Assembly (NCBI RefSeq): GCF_047511655.1
Contig: NC_133401.1
Location: forward strand, 18,039,501-18,103,500
DNA: 64,000 bases
Direction: 5' to 3'
DNA from: Castor canadensis
Taxonomy: Eukaryota > Chordata > Mammalia > Rodentia > Castoridae
In this document: in pieces, positions 35,601 to 42,386 of the stretch
Layout: each line of letters opens with the position of its first letter
How positions within the stretch are numbered: the stretch's first letter is position 1
Program-made: the position numbers and the translations under genes
Notes under the pieces: model-generated
Told to the model about the DNA's origin: nothing
The model's database searches: none
Seen by the model: the letters and a program-made list of their open reading frames with translations, nothing else

Positions 35601-36028
35601 GTTCTCTGTGTCACTTGTAGAAGAGAGACTTTTCTTAACCAACCCACGCAGATTCATCCCTGGCTGGCTGCAGGAACAGTGAGCAACCCACCAAGCCCTT
35701 CCACCGGCCTGACAGACTCACCTTGAAAGGAAGTCTGTGATTCCGAGTCTGCGTACTCCTCCAGCAGCTTCACAGAGTCACCGTCCTTCCCCGAGTACAG
35801 GGACAAGGTGTCCAAGTTGTCCTCCAGAACCTCGCTGGGCATGTCAGGTGCTGGGAGACTGGTGTCCAGGTCCAAACCACTCAGGCCAGCATAGAGCAAG
35901 TCTCGCGTGCTGGGACCCAGATCCCGGTTGAGGGTGTCACTGCAGTTCAGCCCTTGGCTGTCCGAGAAGGAAGGGAGGTGCATTTCAGATGGAAGGGCAC
36001 CCTCATCCCCAAGGCTGTACTGGTCCAT
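11488..36028 (-). CDS. ZNF541: ZNF541: C2H2 zinc-finger / ELM2-SANT germ-cell chromatin protein (complete coding region, 15 coding exons)
   Basis: Seen: 15 exons joined by GT-AG junctions with consistent phases give 3972 nt (1323 aa), ATG 36028-36026 to TGA 11490-11488. Domains: C2H2 fingers at about 143-163, 171-191 and 199-222; a Pro/Ser/Gly-rich linker (223-760); a fourth finger 800-820; a basic QQRKRKKRP patch near 910; ELM2 from about 1018; SANT about 1132-1178; a fifth finger 1262-1282; nine Glu at 1305-1313; C-terminus IGPLQW. The order and many segments match my recollection of human ZNF541 (about 1346 aa). Family knowledge: ZNF541 acts in meiotic prophase nuclei with KCTD19, DNTTIP1 and HDAC1/2, and its ELM2-SANT module recruits the deacetylase as in MIDEAS and TRERF1. 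Neighbour NAPA lies downstream as in human. Uncertain: the noncoding 5' exons and the promoter. Confidence 0.95.
11748..11929 (-). CDS. ZNF541: ZNF541 coding exon 14
   Basis: 182 nt, acceptor CTGTAG|GTCACT, donor GAAAG|GTAGCT. Encodes [18 protein letters not shown], a Ser/Pro segment, and the two cysteines (C1262, C1265; FPCRECE) of the last finger, which is split by the intron. Confidence 0.95.
12122..12262 (-). CDS. ZNF541: ZNF541 coding exon 13 (SANT, last part)
   Basis: 141 nt (47 codons), acceptor CACTAG|ATCCAG, donor GAAAAG|GTAGCG. Encodes [18 protein letters not shown], helix 3 of SANT, then a basic/acidic segment [20 protein letters not shown]. Confidence 0.96.
12752..13160 (+). mobile_element. 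SINE interrupted by a second SINE (nested insertion)
   Basis: The outer plus-strand element starts 'agccaggcatggtagccatgcctgtgatccc' at 12752, breaks at 12806 and resumes at 13009 through an ID-like unit to about 13160. Flanks of the break share the 16-bp direct repeat described for the inner element. Confidence 0.85.
12807..13008 (-). mobile_element. Inner dimeric SINE with 16-bp target-site duplication
   Basis: T-rich head, 'cactggggcttgaactcagggcc', 'gattacaggtgtgagg'. Perfect duplication GAGGCAGGACAGTTTT at 12791-12806 and 13009-13024 marks a recent insertion into the outer SINE. Confidence 0.92.
13800..14510 (+). mobile_element. LINE-1 3' end (L1M-like), split by a SINE
   Basis: 'agatgttcatcatttagcaaatg', 'caaactgtggtatgaatgtgcaatgg' and 'attatgctgagtataagcagc' follow the L1 ORF2 end/3' UTR pattern. 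It resumes after the SINE with 'tggttgtggtgaagtgtcacaggcac'. Confidence 0.85.
14186..14397 (-). mobile_element. Dimeric SINE inserted in LINE-1
   Basis: 'gcacttgcaaggcaggcgctctactgcttgagcc' ... 'gctgggattacaggtgtgagctgctggtgcctg'. A 14-bp duplication ATGTTTATTATCTT / ATGTTCATTATCTT (14172-14185, 14398-14411) flanks it with one mismatch. Confidence 0.88.
14823..14911 (-). CDS. ZNF541: ZNF541 coding exon 12 (SANT, first part)
   Basis: 89 nt, acceptor TGGCAG|GGTCAG, donor AGATG|GTAAGT. Encodes [16 protein letters not shown] and [11 protein letters not shown], helices 1-2 of a SANT domain (W1134, F1142, F1146, F1153). Confidence 0.96.
15423..15498 (-). CDS. ZNF541: ZNF541 coding exon 11
   Basis: 76 nt, acceptor TTCTAG|GTTGCC, donor CACAG|GTGATT. 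Encodes [20 protein letters not shown] and DYRYT. Confidence 0.95.
16308..16450 (+). mobile_element. B1-like SINE
   Basis: 'gtgtagtggggcacacctataattccagcactctaggggctgaggcaggaagatc', A-rich tail; no ID half. Confidence 0.85.
16620..16723 (-). CDS. ZNF541: ZNF541 coding exon 10
   Basis: 104 nt, acceptor CCACAG|TGACGG, donor GTTGAG|GTGAGG. Encodes [20 protein letters not shown] and [12 protein letters not shown], the helical segment between ELM2 and SANT. Confidence 0.95.
16724..17072 (-). other. ZNF541: ZNF541 intron 9
   Basis: 349 bp of unique, fairly GC-rich sequence; no repeat or exon recognised. Confidence 0.88.
17073..17215 (-). CDS. ZNF541: ZNF541 coding exon 9 (ELM2)
   Basis: 143 nt, acceptor TTTCAG|ACACAT, donor ACAGAG|GTGGCT. 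Encodes [18 protein letters not shown] and SLVWKPWGD, the characteristic ELM2 'I.IG..FQA.IPE' signature (residues about 1023-1037). Confidence 0.95.
17216..17768 (-). other. ZNF541: ZNF541 intron 8
   Basis: 553 bp, unique; open frames on both strands without family resemblance. Confidence 0.88.
17769..17832 (-). CDS. ZNF541: ZNF541 coding exon 8 (start of ELM2 region)
   Basis: 64 nt, acceptor TTCTAG|ATCAAG, donor GAACC|GTGAGT. Encodes [20 protein letters not shown]. It is 6.2 kb from exon 7, the longest internal intron after intron 1. Confidence 0.95.
18661..18892 (+). mobile_element. Dimeric SINE inside LINE-1
   Basis: 'agccaggcacaggtggctcacgcctataatcctagc' ... 'ctgctggagtggctcaaaaagtaggccctgaattc', A-rich linker and tail. 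Confidence 0.88.
19045..19260 (+). mobile_element. Two ID-like SINE units
   Basis: 19045-19115 ('aaaagcacctgcctagcaagcatgaggctctgcattc', 5' truncated) and 19166-19260 ('gactcagtggtagaatacctgtctagcaagcacaaggcc'). Confidence 0.75.
19331..19692 (+). mobile_element. LINE-1 3' end
   Basis: 'tgatacatgctgcaacacagatgaaacctg', 'gtgtgtatacagaaccactccattacac' and 'gcgaattgtgtctcattaaagctg' are L1 3' UTR-like and end near the SINE at 19693. Confidence 0.75.
19690..19778 (-). mobile_element. ID-like SINE, reverse
   Basis: 'tttttggaggtactggagtttgaattcagggc' ... 'aagcactctaccacttcagccacacccc'. Confidence 0.82.
20604..20700 (+). mobile_element. ID-like SINE in LINE-1
   Basis: 'ggctggggccatggctcaagtggtgtagcacctatcttataagc'; the sequence on both sides repeats 'aaaaaaggcagtg...tgt', a likely target-site duplication. 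Confidence 0.82.
22384..22487 (+). mobile_element. ID-like SINE in LINE-1
   Basis: 'gctggaggcatggctcaagcagtagagtgccgcctgcctagcaagcatgagg', with a poly(A) tail at 22465-22485. Confidence 0.85.
22806..23030 (+). mobile_element. Dimeric SINE (older)
   Basis: 'agctgggcactgatgttcacatctgcaatcatagc' ... 'gactggaggtgtgctcaagtggtagagcccctgc', poly(A) at 23010. Confidence 0.82.
23060..23790 (+). mobile_element. LINE-1 3' portion with a diverged ID insertion
   Basis: 'gtgtgggcaaggatgcggaggcattggaactgtcc', 'accatatgacccagaatttcac' and 'gtccaatggcatattattcaacc' follow the 3' end of L1 ORF2. A short ID-like piece sits at about 23277-23345. Confidence 0.82.
23999..24323 (-). CDS. ZNF541: ZNF541 coding exon 7
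   Basis: 325 nt, acceptor TCACCAG|GGACAA, donor GCTTG|GTGAGT. Starts [17 protein letters not shown], then the basic RKRKKRP patch (possible nuclear localisation signal), then a proline-rich segment, [20 protein letters not shown] and SGLYFNTLC. The end ([14 protein letters not shown]) is diverged from human. Confidence 0.93.
24324..25040 (-). other. ZNF541: ZNF541 intron 6
   Basis: 717 bp, no SINE; a short L2/MIR-like end ('gtgagtgctgaatgactgaatgaaag') at about 24900. Confidence 0.85.
25041..25214 (-). CDS. ZNF541: ZNF541 coding exon 6
   Basis: 174 nt, exactly 58 codons. Acceptor TTTAG|GTATTT, donor GCTAAG|GTGGGT. Encodes [14 protein letters not shown] to [10 protein letters not shown]. No recognisable domain; conserved with human ZNF541. 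Confidence 0.93.
25496..25655 (-). CDS. ZNF541: ZNF541 coding exon 5 (zinc finger 4)
   Basis: 160 nt, acceptor CCCCCAG|TAACC, donor CAGCAG|GTAAAG. Encodes [15 protein letters not shown] and a C2H2 finger with C800, C803, H816 and H820 (CKNCSQMF...HMCFH). Confidence 0.95.
25916..25974 (-). CDS. ZNF541: ZNF541 coding exon 4
   Basis: 59-nt exon, acceptor CTTCAG|GGTGGG, donor GGATG|GTAAGT. Encodes [19 protein letters not shown] plus two bases of a Cys codon completed in exon 5. Confidence 0.95.
26080..27335 (+). mobile_element. LINE-1 3' portion
   Basis: 'caaaatgggagagaatatctatgag', 'ccatcaagaaaatgcaaatcaac', 'ctatatggcccagtaattctgc' and 'atccactggaatattgctcagcc', ending in a poly(A) run at about 27328. 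A B1-like unit occupies about 26404-26525. Confidence 0.85.
26404..26525 (+). mobile_element. B1-like SINE in LINE-1
   Basis: 'gagcacacctgtaattccaggacttgggaagcgg...gttcaaggctggcctggttacat'. Confidence 0.78.
27883..29614 (-). CDS. ZNF541: ZNF541 coding exon 3 (large exon: fingers 2-3 and linker)
   Basis: 1732 nt, open throughout. Acceptor CTGCAG|GACG at 29615, donor CAG|GTACCA at 27882. It completes finger 2 (H187, H191), encodes finger 3 (C199, C204, H217, H222), then a long low-complexity linker rich in Pro, Ser, Gly and Glu, ending [11 protein letters not shown]. The part at about 28400-29560 is CpG-dense, an intragenic CpG island. The linker is the least conserved part relative to the human protein I recall. 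Confidence 0.95.
30443..30679 (-). mobile_element. Dimeric SINE, reverse
   Basis: Long T-rich head, 'gcagtactcaggcttgaactcaggg', then 'gctaggattacaggtgtgagccactggtgccc'. TAAGTTGGACT occurs at both ends, consistent with a target-site duplication. Confidence 0.88.
30785..30867 (-). mobile_element. ID-like SINE, reverse
   Basis: 'tagtgttactggggtttgaacacaaggcc...gctaggtaggagctctaccacttaagcc'. Confidence 0.82.
31354..31597 (-). CDS. ZNF541: ZNF541 coding exon 2 (zinc fingers 1 and start of 2)
   Basis: Acceptor TTTAG|AACTGG, donor CACCT|GTATGT. Encodes [17 protein letters not shown], then finger 1 (C143, C146, H159, H163) and the first half of finger 2 (C171, C174). The second finger is split by the intron. 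Confidence 0.96.
31727..31957 (+). mobile_element. Dimeric SINE (old)
   Basis: 'cctacgtgggaggctaagattg' left unit and 'gactggtggtgtgggtcaagcggtagagcacc' right unit, with a poly(A) at 31944. Confidence 0.78.
32355..32565 (+). mobile_element. Dimeric SINE
   Basis: 'ctcacacctaatcctagcttctcaggaggcagagatcaggagg' ... 'ggactagtggagtggctcaaggtgtaggc'. Confidence 0.86.
32590..32787 (-). mobile_element. Dimeric SINE, reverse
   Basis: 'cagtgctggggatggaaccaggacc' ... 'cctctgcctcctgagtatctgg...caccaccatgcctggc'; directly follows the previous SINE in opposite orientation, a head-to-head pair. Confidence 0.84.
34010..34100 (-). mobile_element. ID-like SINE, reverse (diverged)
   Basis: 'aagtgctgggatagaacccagggttgtgtgcgtggtaggcaagcattcc'. 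Confidence 0.65.
34266..34395 (+). mobile_element. B1-like SINE
   Basis: 'gatagctgggcatggtggtacatgcctgtagtcccagctg' ... 'caaggctagcctaggcaacac'. Confidence 0.86.
34570..34995 (+). mobile_element. SINE cluster: B1 fragment, dimer, ID unit
   Basis: B1 fragment at about 34573-34660; dimer 34671-34900 with an (AAAT)-like tail; separate ID-like unit 34913-34995 ('tcatggctcaagtggtagagcacctacctaataag'). Confidence 0.84.
35215..35246. repeat. Poly-C / (CA)n simple repeat
   Basis: C run followed by ACACAC... in ZNF541 intron 1. Confidence 0.9.
35722..36028 (-). CDS. ZNF541: ZNF541 coding exon 1
   Basis: Encodes residues 1-102 plus one base, [15 protein letters not shown] to SESQTSFQ; acidic and without fingers. 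Donor CAAG|GTGAGT at 35721. The frame is open upstream to a TTG (36055), but ATG 36028 was chosen because it matches the known start. Possible acceptors for a UTR-bearing 5' boundary are at 36063 (TTTGCAG) and 36125 (GGTTTTCAG), the latter with the better pyrimidine tract. Confidence 0.94.
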
Positions 36029-36169
36029 AGCTCTCTGCTGCCAGGTCTTGGACAAAAGTCACTCTGCAAACAAGCCAGGCTGTATAAGGAGTCGGAGAGT
36101 AGACAATAACTGATGGCACTAGTTCCTGAAAACCAACAGGGAGAAATCAGAATCACAGGTGCCACTAGG

Positions 36170-36290
36170 TCTGTGCTCTGCCACTGAACAGTTATGTGAC
36201 CTTGGGCAAGTCACATGAGCTTCAGGAGCCTGTTTCCTTATCTATAACGGGGCAAAAGAGTAAGGAATAGATCTAAATATTTCTCACACA
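36170..36290 (+). repeat. MIR SINE
   Basis: 'gttatgtgaccttgggcaagtcacatgagc' is a well-preserved MIR core. Confidence 0.85.
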
Positions 36291-36342
36291 CAGTGGACTG
36301 AATCCTGATCCACCAATAAACACAGGAAATATGTCAAAAGAA

Positions 36343-36661
36343 TTTTCTTTAGCAGTACTGGATATTGAACTCAGAGCCTTGAGATTGGCAGGCAGGTGCT
36401 CTACCACTTGAGCCACACCCTCAGCCCTTTTTGCTTTAGTTAGTTTTCAGATAGGCTCTCATGCTTTCTGCCTGGGGCCAGCTTGGGACTGAGATGCTCC
36501 TATCTCTGCCTCTTGTGTAGCTGGGAGAGGTGTGCATCACCATGCCTGGCTTGTTCTGAGATACAGTCTTGCTAACTTTTTGTTCAGGCGGTCTTGAACC
36601 TCGATCTTCTTACCTCATCTTCTCAAGTAGCTGAGATTACAGGCATCCATCACACCTGGCC
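36343..36661 (-). mobile_element. ID-B1-B1-like composite SINE, reverse
   Basis: 'gcagtactggatattgaactcagagcc...gcaggtgctctaccacttgagcc', then two B1-like segments ending 'accatgcctggc' (36550) and 'ccatcacacctggcc' (36661). Longer than the standard dimer. Confidence 0.82.
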
Positions 36662-37156
36662 TGAAGATAATTTTTAATGGGTAAACAAACTCAAAATACA
36701 GTAGGGAAAATCCCAAGTCCCAAAAACAATGAGAAAACTTGAAGCTGGAGGTGTAGGCACAAGCTGGCCAGAGGGGAAAACCAGACCCAGGCGTAGGGCC
36801 TACAGCAGTGTTGTCCACCGGGATAGCCAAAGGAACACCTGCAATGTGACTGTCCAAAATGGAGACATGCTATGAGTGCAAATCACAACCTAGACTGGAA
36901 AGGTTCAGTTAAAAAAATGTAAATTTAAAAGTTTTTATATAGATTACATGTGGAAATGACAATATTTGAAAGACAGTGGGTTAAATGTGTTACTAAATGT
37001 CTTGTTTGTTATTTTTAAGGTGGATTCTAGAAAGTTTTAAATCACATAGGGCTATTATATTTCTATTAATGAATGCTACCCTGGGGGCTGGAACTTGGGG
37101 TCATAATAGTCATATGGGAAAAGAAAGCTTTGAGCCTTGGGGTCTTTGAAAATGGA

Positions 37157-37262
37157 GACCTGGTACTGAAGTGGCATATGTCTGTAATCCCATATGTCTG
37201 TAATCTCCTGCAGGCTGAAGCAGGAGGATTCAAAGTTCAAGGCTAGCCTGGGAAAGGAAAAA
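37157..37262 (+). mobile_element. B1-like SINE with internal 16-bp tandem duplication
   Basis: CATATGTCTGTAATCC (37175-37190) is repeated with one change at 37191-37206, inside the B1 'cctgtaatcccag' region. Confidence 0.75.
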
Positions 37263-37441
<179 letters not shown>

Positions 37442-37459
37442 ATGGAGACTTGGACTATT

Positions 37460-38050
37460 ATAGAGCCCACTACCCACAGGAAACTTCATGAAAAGCAAGG
37501 CTCTGCTCAGGAAGCTGGAGACCTGGCCAAGAACATGACAACAGGACAAGGAGAGACACAAAGCCCAGCATCAAAAGACACTATGTCAGTAGGCCAGGAA
37601 TGGACACTTTTAAAAAGGAGCAAAAGGGGCTTCTAGAACCAAAGACACTGGAAGACTCACTGGAAGGGCTGAAGAGCAGATCGAACAGGGCTGGAGAAAC
37701 AATGAGCAGGAAGAGCAATCTGAGCAAGTCCCCCTAGAATCCAGGACAGAGACACAAAGAGGTGAAAAGAGAAACAAGAAGTTGGCAAATTATTAGTGGA
37801 ATCTAATTCCACTGACCCAACAGAGTCCAAAGCAAAGAGAATGCAGGAGAGAATCTTCAAAAGACAATGTAACTGCAGAGACAGCAAATCTAGACTTAAA
37901 CATATATGCTTAATGATGAGCCAGCAGTTCAAGGTCAGGGAGAGGTGAAGATGATCAAAGTACATTTTACACATGTATGGAAATACCACAATGAAGCTCT
38001 TTTGTACAATTAATACATGCTAATTACAAAAAGAAGAAATGGATTCACTC
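37460..38050 (+). mobile_element. Probable LINE-1 3' remnant
   Basis: The end at 37957-38030 ('gatgatcaaagtacattttacac', 'cacaatgaagctcttttgtac') matches other L1 3' tails in this window. The body is too diverged to be sure. Confidence 0.5.
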
Positions 38051-38276
38051 TAACACACAGTAGCAGAACTGCAGAACATTCAGCGAAAAGCAAACCCTAG
38101 GACCTACTGGAAAGGGTTGGTTCCAAAAGATGTCAGCAGCAGAGGAAGGGTAAGCACGAGTCACACAGGCCCAGCACCCAGGCAAAATGTGGTCACGAGC
38201 CAGGGAACTGCATTGACTTTACCTCAGAGACCCTGACTCAAAACACTACAGCACTGGAATCATTTAAAGAAAGAAG

Positions 38277-38475
38277 GGCTGGGCACCAGTGGCTTACGCC
38301 TATAATCCTAACTAATCAGGAGGCAGAGATCAGGAGAATTGCAGTTTGAAGCCAGCCTGGGCAAATAGTTCATGAGACCCTATCTTGAAAAACCCTTCAC
38401 AAAAACAGGGCTGGTGGAGTGGCTCAAGGTGTAGACCCCAAGTTCAAGCTCCAGTACTGAAACAAAAAAGAAGAA
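38277..38475 (+). mobile_element. Dimeric SINE
   Basis: 'ggctgggcaccagtggcttacgcctataatcc' ... 'gctggtggagtggctcaaggtgtagacc'. Confidence 0.88.
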
Positions 38476-38693
38476 AGAGGGGCTTGGGGTGCTCTCAACA
38501 GTACAGCGAAAGAGATGATTAATTGCACATCTTATGTCTGCACACTAAAACGAGAAAGAAAGCAAACTACCTAACATCTAAACTAGTAAAATTAATCAAA
38601 AAATGGGGAAGGGGAGCAGGATTTGTCATAAGATACCGCAGGGAAAAAAGACAGAAAATACACAAATTACTACCATTAAGAATTAAAGAGGAA

Positions 38694-38756
38694 GAGTGGG
38701 GTGTAGCTCCGTGGGTAGAGCACTTGCCTAGCAAGTGTGACATCCTGGGTTCGGTT
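38694..38756 (+). mobile_element. ID-like SINE, 5' part, cut by an LTR insertion
   Basis: 'gggtgtagctccgtgggtagagcacttgcctagcaag...atcctgggttcgg' stops at the LTR. The expected ID end ('cactgcag' plus A-rich tail) resumes at about 39138. Confidence 0.78.
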
Positions 38757-39137
38757 AGGGTGAACACAGGGCAACCAGGTTAGGACTGGACTCCCTTTCC
38801 CCTCATGGGTGGCTTCCTGGAAACTCTCTACCCAGGCCTAAGAATAACAGATATTCACTTTTAGCTATTTACTAGAAACTTCCCACCCCTGGAAGAACGA
38901 CAAACACCCACCCTTCAGCCATTATCTAGGGAGGGTGAGAGGGCTGACTGAGGATTTTCTTGCCCAGAGACCTTCCTAGGACTTCCACTAACTTCCTATA
39001 ACTACCCCAGTTTGTAATGGACAGTAGGCTCTAGCTCTCTTGCTGGAGACCCCCTTCGCAGGTTTCTTTTCCCAAATAAAACCTGTGCTGACATTGAGCT
39101 GTCTCTCGCCTATCCTTCCATGCCTCTTTTCAGTCTA
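38757..39137 (+). mobile_element. Probable solo LTR of an endogenous retrovirus
   Basis: About 380 bp inserted in an ID SINE. It has an AATAAA signal at about 39076 followed by a CT-rich R/U5-like end ('ctgtctctcgcctatccttcc'), and short inverted ends (GGTTAG / CTAACC). No internal retroviral genes lie alongside, as expected for a solo LTR. Exact ends and target duplication are unclear. Confidence 0.6.
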
Positions 39138-39399
39138 ACCACTGCAGAAAAAGGAATTAAAAGGGATACCACTAAAATGACCTTACAAAACTAACGGACT
39201 GTAAGGGACTGCTATGAACAAATGTATTTAGATAATATATTAAATTAGGTATCAGATAATTAGTGAACTCAGTTATCTAACTTAAATACAACAAATTGGT
39301 AACTTAGATAAAAATGGGCAAATTTGTAGAAATATACAAATTACCAAAAACTGACTCAAAAATAATGAGAATATTTAAATATACCAGTTAGAAATAAAA

Positions 39400-40210
39400 A
39401 GATGCAAATAAAAACAACATTGAGATTCTATCTCACCCCAGTCAGAATGGCTGTCATCAAGAAAACAGCAAATGCCGACAAGGATGTGGGGACAAAGAAC
39501 CCTTATGCACTGTTGTGTGCAGTTCCAATGGCAATCTGTATGGAGGTTCTTCAAAAAACTAAAAATATACAGCTGGAAGCGTGGCTTAAGCAGTGGAGCA
39601 CCTGCCTAGCAAGCTCAGGCCCTAAATTCAAACTCCAGTACTGCCAAAGGAAAAAAAAAATCTTAAAATAGAACTAACTTATGACCCTGGTATACCTCTC
39701 CTGGGCATGTATGTGAAAGAATGTTAAGTTAGTATACAATACAGACACCCCACACCCATATTTATAGCTGCATTATTCACAATAGCCAAGTGTGGAATCA
39801 GCCCAGATGCCCAACAACCAATGAATGGATAAAGAAAATGTGGTGTATATGCACAATGGAGTATTATTCAGCCATAAAGAAGGAAGAAATTATGTCATCT
39901 GCAGGAAAATGGATGGAACTGGAGATCATCATGTTAAGTGAAACAAGGCAGACTCAGAAAAATAATGAATTGTTCTCTTACATGCAGAATCTTGACCTAA
40001 AAAAATGAATGACAGGAATGTAAAGCAGGGATTGTTTGGGGGTGGGTACCAGCGGGGGGTGAAGGGCAAAAGGCACAGGTGAAGGGGGAGTATTTTGTAT
40101 CCTAGATTATTTTTAAAAGGGGAGGAGGGGCAAGAAAGAATAGAGGACGTGAATTTGATCAAAGTATAGCACATGTATATCACAATGAATATATGCTAAT
40201 AAAAAACAAA
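39400..40210 (+). mobile_element. LINE-1 3' portion (less diverged)
   Basis: 'ggctgtcatcaagaaaacagcaaatgccgac', 'gcattattcacaatagccaagtgtgg', 'gtattattcagccataaagaagg' and 'gctaataaaaaac' end. An ID SINE interrupts it at 39568-39660. A short ORF2-like frame remains open at about 39790-40008. Confidence 0.88.
39568..39662 (+). mobile_element. ID-like SINE in LINE-1
   Basis: 'gctggaagcgtggcttaagcagtggagcacctgcctagcaagc', with an A-rich tail. Confidence 0.85.
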
Positions 40211-40230
40211 TTTGAAAATACAAATAAAAA

Positions 40231-40360
40231 GTAGGTTGTGCAGTGGTGTATGCCTCTAGTTCCAATACACTGGAGGCTGAGGTCAGAGAATCCCTTGAGT
40301 TCAGGAGTTCAAGACCACCCTGGGCAACATAGTGAGACAAAGGAAAGGAAAAAAAGGGAA
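40231..40360 (+). mobile_element. B1-like SINE
   Basis: 'gtaggttgtgcagtggtgtatgcctctagttcc...caagaccaccctgggcaacatagtgag'. Confidence 0.82.
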
Positions 40361-40779
40361 ACAAAAAAAGATTGAATTAGTAATTTTAAAACCTCCCACA
40401 TTCCACCATAGAAACAACAACAAAAATTAAGTTTATCAAAATTCTGAGGAAGTCAAAGGTTTACAGCCACCTCATGGAGAGAGAGAGAGAAGGCTTGAAC
40501 CACCCCGACCCCATCCCGAAGTCCAGGTGTCTGGTACAGCACTGGTGCTGGAATGAACAGAGGACTTTGTTCTCATAGAACGGTGGCTGTCAGGGGCTCC
40601 CTGAAAGTCTAAGGCAAACATTTTTGCCCTTATTTTGTGTAACTTGGAACTATCTCAGGGCAGAGACAGGCAGTGGGGAGGCATTTGTTGAAAATATTAC
40701 AAGCTAACGTGCTGTCCACTGCAGCCTGGGGCAAACAACTGGAAGCCAAAGCCAGGGAGGAAAAGCTGGGGAGGATGCT

Positions 40780-41290
40780 TCAGAGGACAAGAGCTCTGAA
40801 GAGCTTCCACACTGGCCATTCTCACGGAGTTAAGTACAATCTTCTCACACAATCCAGAAATTGCACTCCTAGGAATATTCCCAGCACAGCTGAAAATGTG
40901 TGGCCACTCAAAACCTGCATGTAAGAACTGTCTCAAAGTGAAAGCAAAATGGCCCCTCCACAAGCGAATGGACAAATAAACTGTAATATAGCTAGGTGAC
41001 TGAGTGTTATCCAGCAGTAAAAAAGCAGCATCAAGCCACAGAGACATGTAGGAACCTCACACGTGTGAGTGAAAAAGGCCAGTATGAGAAGACCACATAC
41101 TGTGTGACTCCAAGTCACACCATGATCTGGAAAAGGCAAAAGTAGAGACCGCTAAATGATGAGTGGTTGCAGTGGGAGTGGGAGAGGATGAAGAGGTGAA
41201 GCACAGGGGAACTAGAGGGGATTTATTCTGCATGTCACTGTAATGGTGGATACATTTTACATTAGTCAAAACCCACAGAATCACACACCA
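40780..41290 (+). mobile_element. LINE-1 3' portion (old)
   Basis: 'aatccagaaattgcactcctagg', 'gtgttatccagcagtaaaaaagc' and 'gaccacatactgtgtgactccaag' follow the L1 3' pattern. Confidence 0.75.
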
Positions 41291-41671
41291 CCAAGGGTGA
41301 GCACTAATACAAAATGGACTTTAGTTACCGAAAAACAAAACCTTCCACATATTCCTGTGATTCTAAAGGCCATGTCCTCAATTTAGGCACATGCTCAGAA
41401 AGAACCAAGAAGGCACTAACTCTCCCCTCTGGCTGACCTGTGCTGTGCCAGCATGAAGTGAAGGCTAAGGCAGAACTTAGCCTGCCTGGCTGAGTGTTGA
41501 AGGCAGGTCCCAATACTCACACAGAGTCCAGCTACAAAGGCTGGTAGTTTTGTTTTGTTTTTTGCTCCAGGCACTTAAGGAAGTCTCTTTTAAGTCACTA
41601 GCTCATCACTAAACAGAATACACTTCACTGATCACACATGACAAAGAAGTCTTTACCAAAAATAGTCATGA

Positions 41672-41900
41672 AGCAGGCAGATGTCGGTGGCTCACACCTG
41701 TAATCTAGGTACTTGGGAGGCAGCAATCAGGAGGAATGAGAGTCAAGGCCACCCTGGGCAAAAAGTGAGACTCTATCTCAAAAATACTCAACACAAAAAA
41801 AGGGCTGGCAGAGTGGCTTAAGTGGTCCAGTGCCTGCCTAGCAAGAGTAAGGTCCTGAGTTCAAACCCCAGTGCCACCAAAACAAGTAAAAAATTAAATT
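41672..41900 (+). mobile_element. Dimeric SINE
   Basis: 'agcaggcagatgtcggtggctcacacctgtaatc' ... 'ctggcagagtggcttaagtggtccagtgcctgcc'. Confidence 0.87.
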
Positions 41901-42301
41901 AAATTTAAAAAATAAGTAAAAACAAGTTCATAAAATCACTCTTAGGAAGTACTTAGGAAGTCAGATTCCACGCCAAGAGCTTTCTATGCATTGTTGCTCT
42001 TTACAACACCGAGAGGAAGGTTCCACTGGTACTGGTGTCTTGCAGACAAGAAGAGACCCCAAGTGTTTTGACAGATGGAGGAGCCAGATCTTAAATCTGG
42101 TTGTTCAGACTTTAGAGCTTGTGTTCTTAATCTACACCACATTAATTCACAATAAACTAAATGGTCCACCACACTGCTCCAATTAAACTAGAAAACTCAA
42201 AGGGTGCAGAGGTGGTGAAGAGTAGGGTGTCTCTGGAGTCCCCAAATTATGAATCACTTTCTTCCTAACATACTCCCATAGTTCATAAAACAGAGTCCCA
42301 A

Positions 42302-42386
42302 TTTTTTTGGCGGTACCAGGATTTGAATTCAGGACTTCGTGCTTGGCAGGCAGGCACTCTATCACTCGAGCCACACCTCCTGCCCT
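42302..42386 (-). mobile_element. ID-like SINE, reverse
   Basis: 'ggcggtaccaggatttgaattcaggacttcgtgcttggcaggcaggcactc'. Confidence 0.84.

Larger units (their letters stand above)
31598..35721 (-). other. ZNF541: ZNF541 intron 1 (between coding exons 1 and 2)
   Basis: 4.1 kb, SINE-rich. A possible 62-nt cryptic exon at 33545-33606 is discussed separately. 33100-34000 is mainly unique. Confidence 0.88.

Noticed and set aside
35722-36055. Upstream start nine codons before the ZNF541 ATG
   Set aside because: The codon at 36055 is TTG, not ATG. The ATG at 36028 matches the known protein start.
39790-40008. Short open frame resembling a protein
   Set aside because: It is the end of LINE-1 ORF2, cut by a SINE upstream; a transposon remnant, not a host gene.
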